This document shows, piece by piece, positions 1-10,342 of a stretch of DNA of 33,278 nt (its first letter is position 1; every line of letters begins with the position of its first letter). Source of the stretch: Bacteroidia bacterium (lineage in GTDB: Bacteria; Bacteroidota; Bacteroidia; AKYH767-A; OLB10); contig JAEUTF010000242.1 in NCBI GenBank assembly GCA_016788185.1, positions 1-33,278 of the forward strand. The letters are read 5' to 3'. The notes under the pieces are model-generated. The model was not told where the DNA came from. It made no database searches and worked only from the letters and a program-made list of their open reading frames with translations. The position numbers and the translations under genes were made by a program.

Positions 1-1232
1 GTTACACGCACATTCACCTGCTGGTCATCGTTAAATCCACGAAGAACGAGGCGGAATGTTTCAGCAGAAGGATTCGGGAATACGGCAGAGCTGAAGCCTT
101 CCGCTACACGGGTGGCACTTCCGTTGCTGATGGGTGAAGCAGGTACCACGCCAATCACGCAAGGATCACCGTAGCAGTAAGGTGTTCCGCCGATCACAGC
201 ACGCACACGAACCAGGTAGAATTTGTTGGCCTGAATCGCAGGGCTGACATTGGCAAGGTTGCACCAGCGGTTGTTGGAAACGTAAGTCCAGGTAATGCCG
301 GGATTGGTGGTTTCTTCGAATTCAAACTCGTACTGAGGAGCGTTGAGGTAAGTCAGTACAAGACCGGCCTTGATGCTGTCAGCAGGAGTGAAGGTAAGTA
401 CGCCGCAATGTGTGTCGATCAGTTCAGGCTGACGAACAGAACGAACCACGATGCCGGGGTTGGTGAAGAAGCACTGGCCGTTGTTGAGGCCCACCGTAAG
501 GGTTACGGTTTGCGTATCAAGTACGGCACCTGCCTGTGAACCGTCCATGAGGACACTCACATTCTGCGAGGTGGCACCGGTTGACCAGGAGTAAGAACTG
601 AAGCCGGGGTCGGCGCCAAGGTCGATGAAGCCGGGCTGGCAAACCGTAATGGGGCTCAGCGCGGTGATAGCAGGCTGATAGCCCTGATCAAAGACTTCCA
701 CGTGCACCGTGGCGCTGGTTCCGGTACTGCAGGAACCAAATGTGTTGGATACGGTCAGTGTGTAATCACCGGTCTGGTTTACCGTGATGTTGCGGGTAGA
801 CGCACCGGTACTCCACACATAACTGCTGAAGAATTGTCCGCCGCTGCCGAACAGGGTAGCCGACTGACCGGGACATACATTGACTGGTCCTGTAGGATTA
901 ATGGTCGCATTGGTTCCGGGAATTACCAGGAACGGCGTCCAGTTACTGCGTACACGAACCTGGTTACCACCTACGAATCCCCATACAGACACACGGTAAA
1001 ATCCTGTTTGTGAAATAAAGATCGAGGAAGTCGTTGCACCATTGCTCCACAGATAAGTAAGAGGCCCATTCAACCCGGTCACCACAGCGTCAAGCTTGGT
1101 ACCGGCACATACGATCGGTCCGGAAGGGACGATAGTGACGCTTTGAGCCTGCACCGTGGCGCTGAGGCTGGTCACTGTCAGAAATACGCCCAGGACGTAC
1201 TTCCAAACACCTTGAGTAATTTTTGTTGTCAT
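1..1232 (-). CDS. T9SS-exported Ig/PKD-like repeat protein (3' end missing)
   Basis: The reading frame is open from ATG at 1232 to the left edge (410 codons) with no stop, so the C-terminus lies outside the window. Residues 1-30 form a signal peptide (hydrophobic core, then an Ala-x-Ala type end at VQAQ). The body has at least three related Ig/PKD-like modules, each with a Y-x-W-S-x-GA-(T/S) core (YLWSNGATT, YVWSTGAST, YSWSTGATS), followed by a segment with scattered cysteines. Near the left edge the sequence FPNPSAETFRLVLRG matches the start of a type A T9SS sorting domain (PNP motif). In known T9SS cargo this domain directs export across the outer membrane and is then removed. The likely role is a surface or secreted adhesin-like protein; no catalytic domain is visible. 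A good promoter lies 56 nt upstream. Confidence 0.85.
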   Translation of the reverse strand, partial: MTTKITQGVWKYVLGVFLTVTSLSATVQAQSVTIVPSGPIVCAGTKLDAVVTGLNGPLTYLWSNGATTSSIFISQTGFYRVSVWGFVGGNQVRVRSNWTPFLVIPGTNATINPTGPVNVCPGQSATLFGSGGQFFSSYVWSTGASTRNITVNQTGDYTLTVSNTFGSCSTGTSATVHVEVFDQGYQPAITALSPITVCQPGFIDLGADPGFSSYSWSTGATSQNVSVLMDGSQAGAVLDTQTVTLTVGLNNGQCFFTNPGIVVRSVRQPELIDTHCGVLTFTPADSIKAGLVLTYLNAPQYEFEFEETTNPGITWTYVSNNRWCNLANVSPAIQANKFYLVRVRAVIGGTPYCYGDPCVIGVVPASPISNGSATRVAEGFSSAVFPNPSAETFRLVLRGFNDDQQVNVRV

Positions 1233-1287
1233 ATTTGGATTGAGTTGTAGAATTTTTATCTGGATACGTACTGATACTGGATAGTAG

Positions 1288-1320
1288 CAAATGTAGGGAG
1301 TTATTGCTATACCGTGCAAA
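1288..1320 (-). promoter_or_regulatory. Bacteroidota-type promoter for the 1-1232 gene
   Basis: Read on the minus strand, TTTG at 1320-1317 is followed by 21 nt and then TACATTTG at 1295-1288. This matches the Bacteroidota consensus TTTG-N19..21-TAnnTTTG. The predicted start of transcription is near 1282, giving a leader of about 50 nt. The TTTG of the upstream element is itself the end of a second TACATTTG (1324-1317), so two overlapping promoters are possible. Spacing and match are seen; activity is inferred. Confidence 0.6.
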
Positions 1321-1525
1321 TGTATTTTTCACCCTTTTTAATATTTTTCAACGAATTGCTTGTTAAGTACCGCAAACCCCACTTTTTCATAGGTGAATTC
1401 TTCAAATTTCGCAGCACTTTATTTGTTTATTTCTTTGGAATTGAACCAGGTTCCCCTAATTCCCCTTTTTCTTAACATTGCAAACCGGACCTGTCGTTCA
1501 ACTCCGTCCCTCCCTGCACCACAAA

Positions 1526-4500
1526 GTGAACCTGAAGCCCTCTTTCCTGCTGCTCTTGATGATGGGCCTGACAATTTCCTTGTCAATTGATGCTCAGCGT
1601 TTTAACACCGTCAACTATACGGTACAGGAGGATTTACCGGGGAATCATCTCAATAAAATATACCAGGATCGCCTCGGCAGGTTGTGGATTGGGACCATGA
1701 GCGGCGGCTGTCGCTTCGATGGAAAAACCTTTACCCGTTTTGAGCAGGGGAATGTATTGTACAGTAATCCGGTAAAAACCATTTATGAAGACCGGAACGG
1801 AAATATCTGGTTCGGCACGATCCGGAAGGGATTGGTGAAACTGACCGGAGCCAGCTATTCCACTTACACTGCCAACGATGGCTTGCTCAGCGACAATGTG
1901 AATGCCTTGTGTGAAGATCAGAAGGGAAATCTCTGGGTAGGGACCTCGGAAGGAATCAGTCGTTTTGACGGAAAGACATTTTACAACATTACGCAGGCAA
2001 AAGGTCTGGTGAACAACAATGTGTTCGATTTGTTTGCCGACAGTAAAGGACGGATCTGGGTGGCTACCATCGGCGGTGTGAGCTTTTATGACGGGCAGAA
2101 TTTCACCAATTTCACGGTAGAACAGGGCTTGCTGAACAACATCGTGTATTGCATCCGTGAAGACAAAGACGGACGGATATGGATGGGGACCTACGAGGGC
2201 GTGAGTGTATGGGATGGCAAGCGGTTCATCAATTATACCCGCGACAACGGATTACCGAACGAGCGTGTGGAAACCGTGATGATGGATCACTCCGGCAACT
2301 GGTGGGTGGGCACCTATGGGGGCGGAATCGCAAAATTTATAAACGGACGATTTGAAGCGGTGGAGATGAGCGAAGGGATCAACTCCAACATTGTGAAATC
2401 GCTGGTGGAGGATCGTGAAGGGAATTACTGGCTGGGAACTTTAAACGGGCTGTACAAATACAATGGCGACCGCTTTGTGTCGTATACCTTAAAAGACGGT
2501 TTATCCAATAACAATATCCTCTCCGTATTTCCGGATTCGGGAGGAGGAATTTGGTTTGGTACACTGGCGGGTGGAGTCAATTATTTTAAGGACAACCGGT
2601 TTTTAAATATATCCACCGCGGATGGCTTGAAAAGCAATACCATCTGGAGCATTTCGGGCGACCGTTCCGGCTATATCTGGTTTGGCACCACCAACGGGCC
2701 TGCACGCTACAACCCTCTCAGCAAGAAAATTGAACTGGCCTATCCCGAATTGCAGTCCTTGATCATCTACGCCTTTTTGCAGGACCGGAACGGGAATAAT
2801 TATTTCGGAACGGACAAGGGCATTTTCAAATACATGGCTGACGGTACCTCGTTAAGAATCGGGATCAACGAGGGCCTGGCGAACGATAAAGTACGGGTAT
2901 TGTATGAAGACCTGCAGGGGGTGGTATGGGTGGGTACCTTAAAGGGACTTTTCTCGCTCGACAACAACAGGGCCATCAGCTTTGATGAAGCCAACCGGCT
3001 GCCCAAAGCGCCCATCACCTCGATCATCAATGACCGGTACGGAAATCTGGTGATCAGCACCTATGAATTCGGAGTGATCCGTTACAACCCCGGAAAGCAG
3101 GCCAATCCCATTACCATTCTCAACAGGAAAAGCGGATTGAACAGCGAAAAAATATTGTTCAATTTTATCGACAGCCGTGAAATGCTCTGGCTGGGAACCT
3201 CCGAAGGGATCGATAACATCAATTGGAAACAATTCATTGAAGAGGGTAAAATACGTTCGGTGCATTATGACAAGAGCAACGGCTACCTGGGGATTGAAAG
3301 CAATGCCGCCTGTGAGGATAAGTTCGGCAACATCTGGTTTGGTACCGTCAATGGAGCCATTCGTTACAACCCCTCCGCCGGTGAGCTCCCGGTCACCTTG
3401 CCGCTGGTATCCATCGGAAATGTGCAGTTGTTTCTCGAAAACACCAATTGGAAAAAGAAGAAATTCAAGGTCAATCCGTATTCCGGTCTGCCGGAGGATC
3501 TCGTGCTTCCGCATAACAGCAATCACCTAAGTTTTGTATGCCAGGGCATTTACCTTACTGCGCCCGATGAAGTGCGGTACCGTTACATTTTGGAAGGGTT
3601 TGAGGATAACTGGTCGCCGCCCTCTAAAACCTCTACCGTCAGCTATTCCAACATACCACCCGGCTCCTACATCTTCAAGGTCCAGGCCAGCGTGAACGGC
3701 AAAGACTGGAGTGTTCCGGTCACCTACAGCTTCACCATTTTACCACCGGTTTGGAAAACCCCGTTTTTCTATCTCCTCTATGTGGTGGTCGGGGCCGGTT
3801 CGGTCCTGCTGGCCTACAGAGTCAGAACCCGGTCCTTACGGAAAAGCCAGGAATTGCTGAAGCGCAAAGTGGAATCAAGAACACGCGAGTTGCAGGCAAA
3901 AAATCTTGAGCTGGCCAAGTTGTCGCTGGTGGCTTCCGAAACGGACAACGCGGTCATGATCTTTGATGAACACCAGGAGCTGGAATGGGTCAATACCGGA
4001 TATACCAAAATGACCGGCTTTACGCTGGAAGAGACCCGGCAAAGCAAAGGAGGGACGCTGAAAGACCTCACGACCAACCTCGATGTGCTGGATCACCTGG
4101 AAGATTGCATCCGGCTGCGCCGCTCCTTCATTTACGAGTCGAAGATTCAGCACAAAAACGGACAGCATCGCTGGGCTTCGTCCACGCTGACGCCCATCCT
4201 TAACGACAAGAGCCAGCTGAAAAACATTGTGGTGATCGATACAGACATCACCCTCCGTAAGCACATGGAGGAGCAGATCCGGGAGGCTTTGGAGGAAAAG
4301 GGCCTGCTGCTGCGTGAAATCCATCATCGGGTCAAAAACAACCTGCAGATCATCATCAGCCTGTTTAACCTGCAAACCAGTTACGTGACGGATACCAATG
4401 CCTACAAAGCCCTCAAGGAAGGGCAGGATCGCATCAAAAGCATGGCGCTGATTCACGAGCGCTTTTACCAGTCCGACGGACTTTCAAAAATAGATTTCGA

Positions 4501-4909
4501 CGATTACATCAAACGCCTTGCTGAAAACCTGATGCAGTCCTTCCGGGTGAATGCCGACCAGGTAGCTTTGATAATTCATGCGGAGAAAATATCTTTGGAT
4601 ATTGACACGGCGGTACCCTGCGGCCTGATCATCAACGAAATTGTATCCAATTCCCTGAAACATGCGTTTAAAGAAGGACGTAAAGGTGAAATTCTGGTGG
4701 AGTTGAATCAGACCATGCCGGACAGATTCAGGCTGGTGATTGGTGATAACGGCATCGGAATGCCTGAAGGATTTACCCTGGAAAACTCAGATTCGCTGGG
4801 GATCCAGTTGATTCAGGCACTTACCGATCAGCTGGAAGGGGAAATGAAGATTGAAACCGCACCCGGAAAGGGCGTAAAGTATATCATTAATTTTAAACGG
4901 ATCAGTTAA
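1526..4909 (+). CDS. Large sensor histidine kinase: 14-bladed Reg_prop propeller, Y_Y_Y, TM, PAS, HisKA_2, HATPase
   Basis: A membrane sensor kinase of about 1127 residues. After a signal peptide (ending IDAQ) come 14 Reg_prop blades with the G-x-(I/L)-W-(F/V/I)-GT-x-x-G signature (for example [19 protein letters not shown]). A Y_Y_Y domain follows at about 675-745, a transmembrane helix at about 748-768, a coiled linker, and a PAS domain at about 800-910. The kinase core has the HisKA_2 motif [11 protein letters not shown] (phospho-acceptor His about 933/934), the N-box [13 protein letters not shown] and the G-box [10 protein letters not shown]. There is no fused receiver. The start is uncertain: GTG at 1526 gives a clean signal peptide, TTG at 1478 adds 16 residues, and ATG at 1559 would cut the signal peptide too short. 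The response regulator gene starts 13 nt downstream, so the two are surely a pair. In related proteins the propeller senses periplasmic ligands, often glycans; the ligand here is unknown. Confidence 0.9.
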   Translation: MNLKPSFLLLLMMGLTISLSIDAQRFNTVNYTVQEDLPGNHLNKIYQDRLGRLWIGTMSGGCRFDGKTFTRFEQGNVLYSNPVKTIYEDRNGNIWFGTIRKGLVKLTGASYSTYTANDGLLSDNVNALCEDQKGNLWVGTSEGISRFDGKTFYNITQAKGLVNNNVFDLFADSKGRIWVATIGGVSFYDGQNFTNFTVEQGLLNNIVYCIREDKDGRIWMGTYEGVSVWDGKRFINYTRDNGLPNERVETVMMDHSGNWWVGTYGGGIAKFINGRFEAVEMSEGINSNIVKSLVEDREGNYWLGTLNGLYKYNGDRFVSYTLKDGLSNNNILSVFPDSGGGIWFGTLAGGVNYFKDNRFLNISTADGLKSNTIWSISGDRSGYIWFGTTNGPARYNPLSKKIELAYPELQSLIIYAFLQDRNGNNYFGTDKGIFKYMADGTSLRIGINEGLANDKVRVLYEDLQGVVWVGTLKGLFSLDNNRAISFDEANRLPKAPITSIINDRYGNLVISTYEFGVIRYNPGKQANPITILNRKSGLNSEKILFNFIDSREMLWLGTSEGIDNINWKQFIEEGKIRSVHYDKSNGYLGIESNAACEDKFGNIWFGTVNGAIRYNPSAGELPVTLPLVSIGNVQLFLENTNWKKKKFKVNPYSGLPEDLVLPHNSNHLSFVCQGIYLTAPDEVRYRYILEGFEDNWSPPSKTSTVSYSNIPPGSYIFKVQASVNGKDWSVPVTYSFTILPPVWKTPFFYLLYVVVGAGSVLLAYRVRTRSLRKSQELLKRKVESRTRELQAKNLELAKLSLVASETDNAVMIFDEHQELEWVNTGYTKMTGFTLEETRQSKGGTLKDLTTNLDVLDHLEDCIRLRRSFIYESKIQHKNGQHRWASSTLTPILNDKSQLKNIVVIDTDITLRKHMEEQIREALEEKGLLLREIHHRVKNNLQIIISLFNLQTSYVTDTNAYKALKEGQDRIKSMALIHERFYQSDGLSKIDFDDYIKRLAENLMQSFRVNADQVALIIHAEKISLDIDTAVPCGLIINEIVSNSLKHAFKEGRKGEILVELNQTMPDRFRLVIGDNGIGMPEGFTLENSDSLGIQLIQALTDQLEGEMKIETAPGKGVKYIINFKRIS

Positions 4910-4922
4910 AGACCCAATACGA

Positions 4923-6053
4923 ATGAGCAAAACCCGGATACTCGTTGTTGAGGACGAGAGCATCGTCGCAAAAGACATTCAAAAATCACTTGAAAAATTG
5001 GGATACGAGGTGCCTGCAACAGCTTCTTCCGCCGCTGCCGCCTATGAAAAGCTGGAGGAAATTCAGCCGGACCTTGTTTTTCTGGATATCAAGCTGAAGG
5101 GAGAAGAGGACGGCATTCATATTGCCGGACACATCCGTGAGAAATACAACATCCCGGTTATTTTCCTCACGTCTTATGTGGATCAGGAAACGCTGGACCG
5201 CGCCAAAGTGACCGAACCCTATGGGTATATCGTGAAACCGTTTAACGAGTCGGATCTGAAGACCACCGTGGAAATGGCGCTTTTTAAATTTTCCAAAGAC
5301 CGTGAGGTGCGCGACAGTCAGCAAAGACTGGCCAATGCCTTGGCAAAAGTGGAAGAATCCATCATCGTGGTGGATACCGAGGGCCGCGTTTCTTACCTGA
5401 ATGAAAAAGCCGAGAACCTACTGGGTTACTCCACCACTTCCGCCATCGGCATGGACGCGTTCCAGCTTTTTGTTCTGGAAGAGGAGGGCGGGGTAGCCGT
5501 GAAAAAGGACGAGTTGCTGGCGAAAATGAGGAAGGACGAACCCTGGGAAAACCATGATTGCTTCTTGCTGGTAAAGCGTGACAACAGCAGCCTGAACATC
5601 TCGGCTTCGGCTTCCCCCATCCACGATGAAAAAAATCAGTACCTGGGTTGCGCCATTGTGATTTCGGACAAGCAGACGGCAGCGGGCAAGACGACCGCGG
5701 AAGCACCGGTGCAGGCGGCCTTCCTCGACAACCAGATCATCCAGAATTCCTTTTTCGTAAAAAAGGGGTCCATGCTGGTGAAAGTATATCTCGACAACAT
5801 CCTGTGGATCCAGGCCATGGATAATTACGTCATCATTCAGACCACCGCCGATCAGTTTGTGATTCACTCCACCATGAAGGACATTGAAGTGAAATTGCCG
5901 CAAAGTAAATTTTTGCGTGTACACCGGAGCTACATCATACCGATCGACAAGATAAACGTGCTGGATGAAAATACCGTCCTCATCGGCGACAAGACCATCC
6001 CGATCGGTAAGTCCTACAAGGATACCTTTATGGCCCGCCTCAATTTTCTCTGA
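4923..6053 (+). CDS. Response regulator, REC-PAS-LytTR
   Basis: A 376-residue cytoplasmic DNA-binding response regulator. The receiver domain (about 1-125) has the acidic pocket E10/D11, phospho-acceptor D55 (VFLDIKLKG), T83 (FLTSYVD) and K105 (YIVKPFN). A PAS domain follows at about 130-245 (SIIVVDTEGRVSYLNEKAE...). The C-terminal 100 residues are a LytTR DNA-binding domain (VKVYLDNILWIQAMDNYV, FLRVHRSYIIPIDKI). LytTR regulators bind direct repeats at target promoters as dimers. A PAS domain between REC and LytTR is uncommon and suggests a second input. It lies 13 nt after the kinase gene and 2 nt before the methyltransferase start, so all three are probably one transcript. Confidence 0.9.
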   Translation: MSKTRILVVEDESIVAKDIQKSLEKLGYEVPATASSAAAAYEKLEEIQPDLVFLDIKLKGEEDGIHIAGHIREKYNIPVIFLTSYVDQETLDRAKVTEPYGYIVKPFNESDLKTTVEMALFKFSKDREVRDSQQRLANALAKVEESIIVVDTEGRVSYLNEKAENLLGYSTTSAIGMDAFQLFVLEEEGGVAVKKDELLAKMRKDEPWENHDCFLLVKRDNSSLNISASASPIHDEKNQYLGCAIVISDKQTAAGKTTAEAPVQAAFLDNQIIQNSFFVKKGSMLVKVYLDNILWIQAMDNYVIIQTTADQFVIHSTMKDIEVKLPQSKFLRVHRSYIIPIDKINVLDENTVLIGDKTIPIGKSYKDTFMARLNFL

Positions 6054-6055
6054 TC

Positions 6056-6823
6056 TTGGACATCATCCGGTACAACCGGCAGGCTTGGGACCACCTGGTG
6101 AAAACCGGCGATCGCTGGACCGTACCTTTTGGAGAAGCTGAAATTTCGAAAGCCCGTGAGGGCCGGCCGGACTTACTGCTCACACCCTCTAAGCCGGTTC
6201 CCCTTGCCTGGTATCCCCCTTTAAAGCACGCCAGGGTGTTAGCCCTGGCTTCAGGCGGAGGGCAGCAGGTACCGGCTTTGGCAGCTACCGGAGCCGAGGT
6301 GACGGTATTTGATTTGTCGGAGGAACAACTTAACCAGGACCTGCGCACCTGCGAGAAGTTCGGATTCAGCATTACAGCCGTTCAGGGAAACATGATGGAG
6401 ATGTCCGCACTGCCCGATGATACGTATGATCTGGTTTTCCATCCTTGTTCCAACGCTTTTGTACCGGATCTTAAACCGGTCTGGAAGGCCTGCGCAAGAG
6501 TGATGAAGAAAGGAGCTGTGCTGATGTGGGGATTCACGAAGGCGGAAAGCATGTTGCTGCACAGAGATTCTGCATCGGGGGTTTACACCCTCAGGTATAA
6601 AATGCCCTATTCCGATTTGCATTCGCTGACGGAAGAAGAACGGTCAGTATATACGAACAACAACGAACCCTTGATTTTCGGACATTCCCTGGAAGAGCAG
6701 ATGGGCGAACTGCTGGGAAACGGTTTTGTCATCACCGGCCTTTTTGAAGACGACTGGGGAGGGCAGGATCCCTTGGATAGCTATTTTCCGGCATTTGTGG
6801 CCGTCAGGGCGGTTAAAGTTTAA
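6056..6823 (+). CDS. Class I SAM-dependent methyltransferase
   Basis: A 255-residue Rossmann-fold methyltransferase. The glycine-rich SAM loop is VLALASGGGQQVPAL (about 61-75), followed by the acidic strand end VTVFDLSEEQL and the motif YDLVFHPCSNAFV. No methyl acceptor can be deduced. The start is TTG at 6056, 2 nt after the regulator's TGA. I accept it because the N-terminus MDIIRYNRQAWDHLV is the usual one for this family and no ATG lies nearby. The tight spacing suggests translational coupling with the two-component system, although co-transcription alone does not show a shared function. Confidence 0.85.
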   Translation: MDIIRYNRQAWDHLVKTGDRWTVPFGEAEISKAREGRPDLLLTPSKPVPLAWYPPLKHARVLALASGGGQQVPALAATGAEVTVFDLSEEQLNQDLRTCEKFGFSITAVQGNMMEMSALPDDTYDLVFHPCSNAFVPDLKPVWKACARVMKKGAVLMWGFTKAESMLLHRDSASGVYTLRYKMPYSDLHSLTEEERSVYTNNNEPLIFGHSLEEQMGELLGNGFVITGLFEDDWGGQDPLDSYFPAFVAVRAVKV

Positions 6824-6915
6824 GTCCGCGTTGCTGCAGAAAAAGCCCATCCCACGCGGATGATAGCTGCGGGTGCCAGGATCATGAACACCATTCCGGT
6901 GTGTATGAACCGGGT

Positions 6916-8205
6916 TTAATTTTTAATGAAAAAACAGGAATAGGTTTTTTGGAAGCCGGCATCAGGGATCAGGTTGATAAAATAAAAACCCGGCGAAAGA
7001 AAATCAAGCGGTATCCGGGTATCGTCTTCCGTGCTCAGGATGCGCGAGGAAAAACAGTTTCGGCCCTGAGCATCATACAGGGTTAGGGAATACAATGCAT
7101 GCGAAGGCAGGCCTTTCAGCTGAATAAAACTTCCGGCCGGATTCGGGTAAAGCCTGATGTCTCCCCGGCAAATACTGCTTTCTGACAGGGAACTGCTGAG
7201 GCTTCTTTGCCAGTAGGAGGTCCAGGAAAGGGTCTTCACTTCCGCTCCGATGGTATTCGGATCCATGCGGTTTAGCCGGATGCGCTGCATGGGTGCAGGG
7301 CCGTTGATGTATTCCTGAACCCAGTTTTGTCCTCCATTGTTTGAAATGAATATTTTGCCGCTGTCGGCGGCGATAACGAGGAGCGAATCGGTTTTCAGAA
7401 GATCATACGTGAGCAGGGGGAATCCCGGTAAAAATATTCTGTTCCAGTTCAGGCCACTGTCAAGGCTGATGTCCAGGAGGCCGTTCTCAGCGAGTACATG
7501 GAATGCGGTGCCGCCGTTCCAATGAAATTTTTTGATGACGATGCTGGTGTCCTGATAAAACAAACTCCAGGTTTGCCCCGTATCCGAACTCGAATAAATG
7601 TCGGAATTACCGTTCAGCAACAAGGCATGGCGATCGTCGGCAAAAAACAATTGACGGGGCGCGTTGAAGGCCGGCTGTGTAAGGCCGTTCATGCTCACCG
7701 TTCCGTGGATGTATTTTGCGAGGAAGAAATTGCTGAATCCGGCCAGCCAGTAACAGTGACCCGAATCGGGAGCGGAAAAAATACTTAAGTTGCCGGGGGC
7801 GGAAGAACCGATGTAGGTCGATACAGGTCCGGTACCCTGACTCCGGTAGATGCCGCAAAAACCCTGGCTGCATTTTGCGTAGTAGGCGGCGTGGTTATCG
7901 TCCGCATTCCTGATCTCAATGGATGCTGTGCCCATGCCGCTGGCTCCGTCCAGTGGCTGCCAGTTTATCCCGCCGTCATTGGTAAAGTACACTGTCGATG
8001 CTGACCCGCTGCTGGGAGAAAAGTAAACATTGTTCGAGGCAAAACCGGTGTCAGGATGGATGAAGGTGATGTTGGTGGCGCTGGGGGTACCGAAGACGGG
8101 TGGCGGCATATTTGGAAAGGGGACATTGGCTTTGAAGACCCATTGCGCATGCAATGAACAGTTCAGGGAGATCAGCAGGAGGAACAGGCCCCGGGGTAAG
8201 CGCAT
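6916..8205 (-). CDS. T9SS cargo with Ycf48/Asp-box-like repeats
   Basis: A secreted protein of 429 residues with a signal peptide (MRLPRGLFLLLISLNCSLHAQ). The body has repeated Asp-box-like motifs of the BNR/Ycf48 type (DGGINWQPL, SSDTGQTWS, DSGLNWNRI, NNGGQNWVQ), so a beta-propeller is likely. The C-terminus is a type A T9SS sorting domain (RLYPNPAGSFIQL... SPGFYFINLI... ). An upstream ATG at 8253 adds 16 residues, but the dnaK terminator ends only a few nt above it and the extension is unlike a signal peptide, so I prefer 8205. No enzyme motif is visible. The promoter is unclear; only about 50 nt separate this start from the dnaK terminator. Confidence 0.85.
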   Translation of the reverse strand: MRLPRGLFLLLISLNCSLHAQWVFKANVPFPNMPPPVFGTPSATNITFIHPDTGFASNNVYFSPSSGSASTVYFTNDGGINWQPLDGASGMGTASIEIRNADDNHAAYYAKCSQGFCGIYRSQGTGPVSTYIGSSAPGNLSIFSAPDSGHCYWLAGFSNFFLAKYIHGTVSMNGLTQPAFNAPRQLFFADDRHALLLNGNSDIYSSSDTGQTWSLFYQDTSIVIKKFHWNGGTAFHVLAENGLLDISLDSGLNWNRIFLPGFPLLTYDLLKTDSLLVIAADSGKIFISNNGGQNWVQEYINGPAPMQRIRLNRMDPNTIGAEVKTLSWTSYWQRSLSSSLSESSICRGDIRLYPNPAGSFIQLKGLPSHALYSLTLYDAQGRNCFSSRILSTEDDTRIPLDFLSPGFYFINLIPDAGFQKTYSCFFIKN

Positions 8206-8256
8206 TTTGTGTAGCGGAATACTGGAATCAGCAACTAAGGTAGGCATATTCATTCT

Positions 8257-8295
8257 GAAAAAAGAAAAAGGCTGCAGGTTATTCCCGCAGCCTTT
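8257..8295 (-). terminator. Rho-independent terminator of dnaK
   Basis: Inverted repeat AAAGGCTGC (8267-8275) and GCAGCCTTT (8287-8295) around an 11-nt loop, with two further GG/CC pairs possible inside it. On the minus strand the stem runs into a T-rich tail (8266-8257). It lies 20 nt after the dnaK stop. Confidence 0.8.
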
Positions 8296-8314
8296 CTTTT
8301 ATTTGGAAGAGCGC

Positions 8315-10219
8315 TTATTTCTCTTTCACTTCTTCAAAGTCAACATCCGTCACACCGTCACCGCTGTTGGAGGAACCTGCATGGGCATCCGGCTGGGCCG
8401 GATTCTCGCCGGCCTGCTGCGAAGCGTTGTAAAGATCCTTGGAAGCCGCTTCCCAGGCTGCATTCAATCCGGTCATCGCCGTATCAATCGCGTTCAGGTC
8501 TTTGTTCTTGTGCGCTTCTTTCAGTTGCGTAAGGGCATTCTCGATGGCAGATTTCTTGTCGGCAGGTATCTTTTCACCGAATTCTTTCAGTTGTTTCTCC
8601 GTGTTGAAGATCAGGGAGTCGGCCTGGTTTACCTTGTCGGCTTCTTCCTTGGCACGACGGTCTGTTTCCGCATTGGCTTCCGCTTCGCGTTTCATGCGCT
8701 GGATTTCTTCCTCGTTGAGTCCGGAAGAGGCTTCGATGCGGATGTTCTGGGTTTTTCCGCTGGCCTTGTCTTTTGCAGTCACGTGGAGGATCCCGTTGGC
8801 GTCGATGTCAAAAGTCACTTCAACCTGGGGGATGCCGCGCGGTGCAGGAGGGATGCCGTCGAGGTGGAACCTGCCGATGGTGCGGTTGTCGCGTGCCATG
8901 GGACGTTCTCCCTGCAGCACGTGGATTTCTACCGAAGGCTGGTTATCGGATGCGGTAGAAAAGGTTTCGGATTTTCGGGTAGGAATGGTGGTGTTGGATT
9001 CGATCAGTTTGGTCATCACGCCGCCGAGGGTTTCAATACCGAGCGACAGGGGAGTGACATCGAGCAGGAGAACATCCTTCACTTCACCGGTCAGTACGGC
9101 GCCTTGTATGCCGGCGCCGATGGCCACCACTTCATCCGGGTTCACCCCTTTGGAAGGTTTCTTCCCGAAGAATTTTTCTACCAGGTCCTGAATGGCCGGA
9201 ATACGGGTAGATCCACCCACCAGGATGACTTCGTCAATTTCATTGGGCGACATCTTCGCATCGGCCAATGCCTTTTTGCAGGGCTCCAGCGTACGCTGAA
9301 TCAGTTTGTCGGCGAGTTGCTCAAACTTGGCCCGGGTAAGGGTTTTCACCAGGTGTTTGGGAATGCCATCCACCGGCATGATGTACGGAAGATTGATTTC
9401 CGTCTGGGTGGAACTGGAAAGTTCGATTTTGGCTTTTTCAGCCGCTTCTTTCAGGCGCTGCAGAGCCATGGGGTCTTTGCGCAGATCGATGCCTTCGTCA
9501 TTTTTAAATTCATCGGCCATCCAGTCGATGATCACCTGGTCAAAATCGTCGCCGCCGAGGTGGGTATCGCCGTTGGTGGATTTTACTTCGAAAACCCCGT
9601 CGCCCAGTTCGAGAACGGAAATGTCGAACGTACCGCCGCCGAGGTCAAACACCGCCACCTTCGTGTCTTTGTGGTTTTTGTCGAGGCCATAGGCCAGCGC
9701 GGCTGCCGTGGGCTCGTTGATGATACGCAGGACCTTTAGACCGGCAATCTCACCGGCTTCCTTGGTGGCCTGGCGTTGTGCATCGTTGAAATAAGCCGGA
9801 ACGGTAATGACCGCTTCCCCGACTTCATATCCCAGGTAATCTTCCGCGGTCTTCTTCATTTTCTGAAGTATCATGGCGGAGATTTCCTGCGGGGTGTACA
9901 GGCGGTCGTTGATCTTGACACGCGGCGTATTGTTGTCGCCCCTTGTAACTTCGTAGGGTACGCGACCTATTTCAGTACTGACTTTGTCAAAGGACTCACC
10001 CATAAATCGCTTAATGGATGCAATGGTATGCTTAGGGTTTGTAATCGCCTGGCGCTTGGCAGGATCACCTACTTTGCGTTCCCCGTCTTTGATAAAGGCT
10101 ACAATGGAAGGGGTGGTACGGCGTCCTTCACTGTTAGGGATTACCACCGGTTCGTTTCCTTCCATGACGGACACGCAGGAGTTGGTTGTTCCCAGGTCGA
10201 TTCCTATTACTTTTTTCAT
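8315..10219 (-). CDS. dnaK: Molecular chaperone DnaK (Hsp70)
   Basis: A 634-residue protein with all Hsp70 hallmarks: N-terminal [12 protein letters not shown] phosphate-binding loop, [16 protein letters not shown], the signature [14 protein letters not shown], a substrate-binding domain with [17 protein letters not shown], and an acidic C-terminal tail ending [10 protein letters not shown] after a Gln/Asn/Gly/Ser-rich linker. It is the cytosolic ATP-dependent chaperone working with DnaJ and GrpE, neither of which is adjacent. Start ATG at 10219 follows the family N-terminus. It is monocistronic, with its own terminator and a 123-nt upstream gap carrying a distinctive repeated TGNCA element. 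Confidence 0.98.
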   Translation of the reverse strand: MKKVIGIDLGTTNSCVSVMEGNEPVVIPNSEGRRTTPSIVAFIKDGERKVGDPAKRQAITNPKHTIASIKRFMGESFDKVSTEIGRVPYEVTRGDNNTPRVKINDRLYTPQEISAMILQKMKKTAEDYLGYEVGEAVITVPAYFNDAQRQATKEAGEIAGLKVLRIINEPTAAALAYGLDKNHKDTKVAVFDLGGGTFDISVLELGDGVFEVKSTNGDTHLGGDDFDQVIIDWMADEFKNDEGIDLRKDPMALQRLKEAAEKAKIELSSSTQTEINLPYIMPVDGIPKHLVKTLTRAKFEQLADKLIQRTLEPCKKALADAKMSPNEIDEVILVGGSTRIPAIQDLVEKFFGKKPSKGVNPDEVVAIGAGIQGAVLTGEVKDVLLLDVTPLSLGIETLGGVMTKLIESNTTIPTRKSETFSTASDNQPSVEIHVLQGERPMARDNRTIGRFHLDGIPPAPRGIPQVEVTFDIDANGILHVTAKDKASGKTQNIRIEASSGLNEEEIQRMKREAEANAETDRRAKEEADKVNQADSLIFNTEKQLKEFGEKIPADKKSAIENALTQLKEAHKNKDLNAIDTAMTGLNAAWEAASKDLYNASQQAGENPAQPDAHAGSSNSGDGVTDVDFEEVKEK

Positions 10220-10317
10220 CTTGGTTTAATTGTTTAGCCGCAGCTAATCAAGGAGTATGCCATGCCCGGCTCAAAGCAACAATGACAGCATCGGCGCCGG
10301 TTTCAACGAAATATTAC

Positions 10318-10338
10318 TGCCAGAATGACATTGTGTCA
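10318..10338. promoter_or_regulatory. Triple TGNCA repeat upstream of dnaK, candidate heat-shock control element
   Basis: Three TGNCA boxes occur at exact 8-nt steps: TGCCA (10318-10322), TGACA (10326-10330) and TGTCA (10334-10338). The last two form a perfect palindrome (TGACA-TTG-TGTCA). The element sits between the stop of the upstream lipoprotein gene (10343) and dnaK, about 100 nt before its ATG. On the minus strand TAATATTTC follows immediately and could be a -10/-7 element. CIRCE (TTAGCACTC-N9-GAGTGCTAA) is absent. Function is inferred from position and regularity. Confidence 0.5.
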
Positions 10339-10342
10339 CGAG

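Noticed and set aside
1393-1590. 65-codon plus frame overlapping the sensor kinase start
   Set aside because: It overlaps the signal peptide coding sequence in another frame and has no recognisable feature; the kinase reading is far better supported.
6812-6908. Short minus-strand frame with a hydrophobic peptide beginning MVFMILAPAAIIRVGWAF
   Set aside because: Only about 24 residues from its ATG, overlapping the end of the methyltransferase gene, with no promoter or start signal. Interesting as a possible membrane-protein remnant but not supportable.
8030-9739. Long open frame (569 codons) on the plus strand across dnaK
   Set aside because: It is antisense to dnaK, an unmistakable gene, and its translation has the composition expected of a mirror frame in GC-biased codons. 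It matches no family.
10220-10342. CIRCE/HrcA operator before dnaK
   Set aside because: No TTAGCACTC-N9-GAGTGCTAA or close variant is present; only the TGNCA element is seen.
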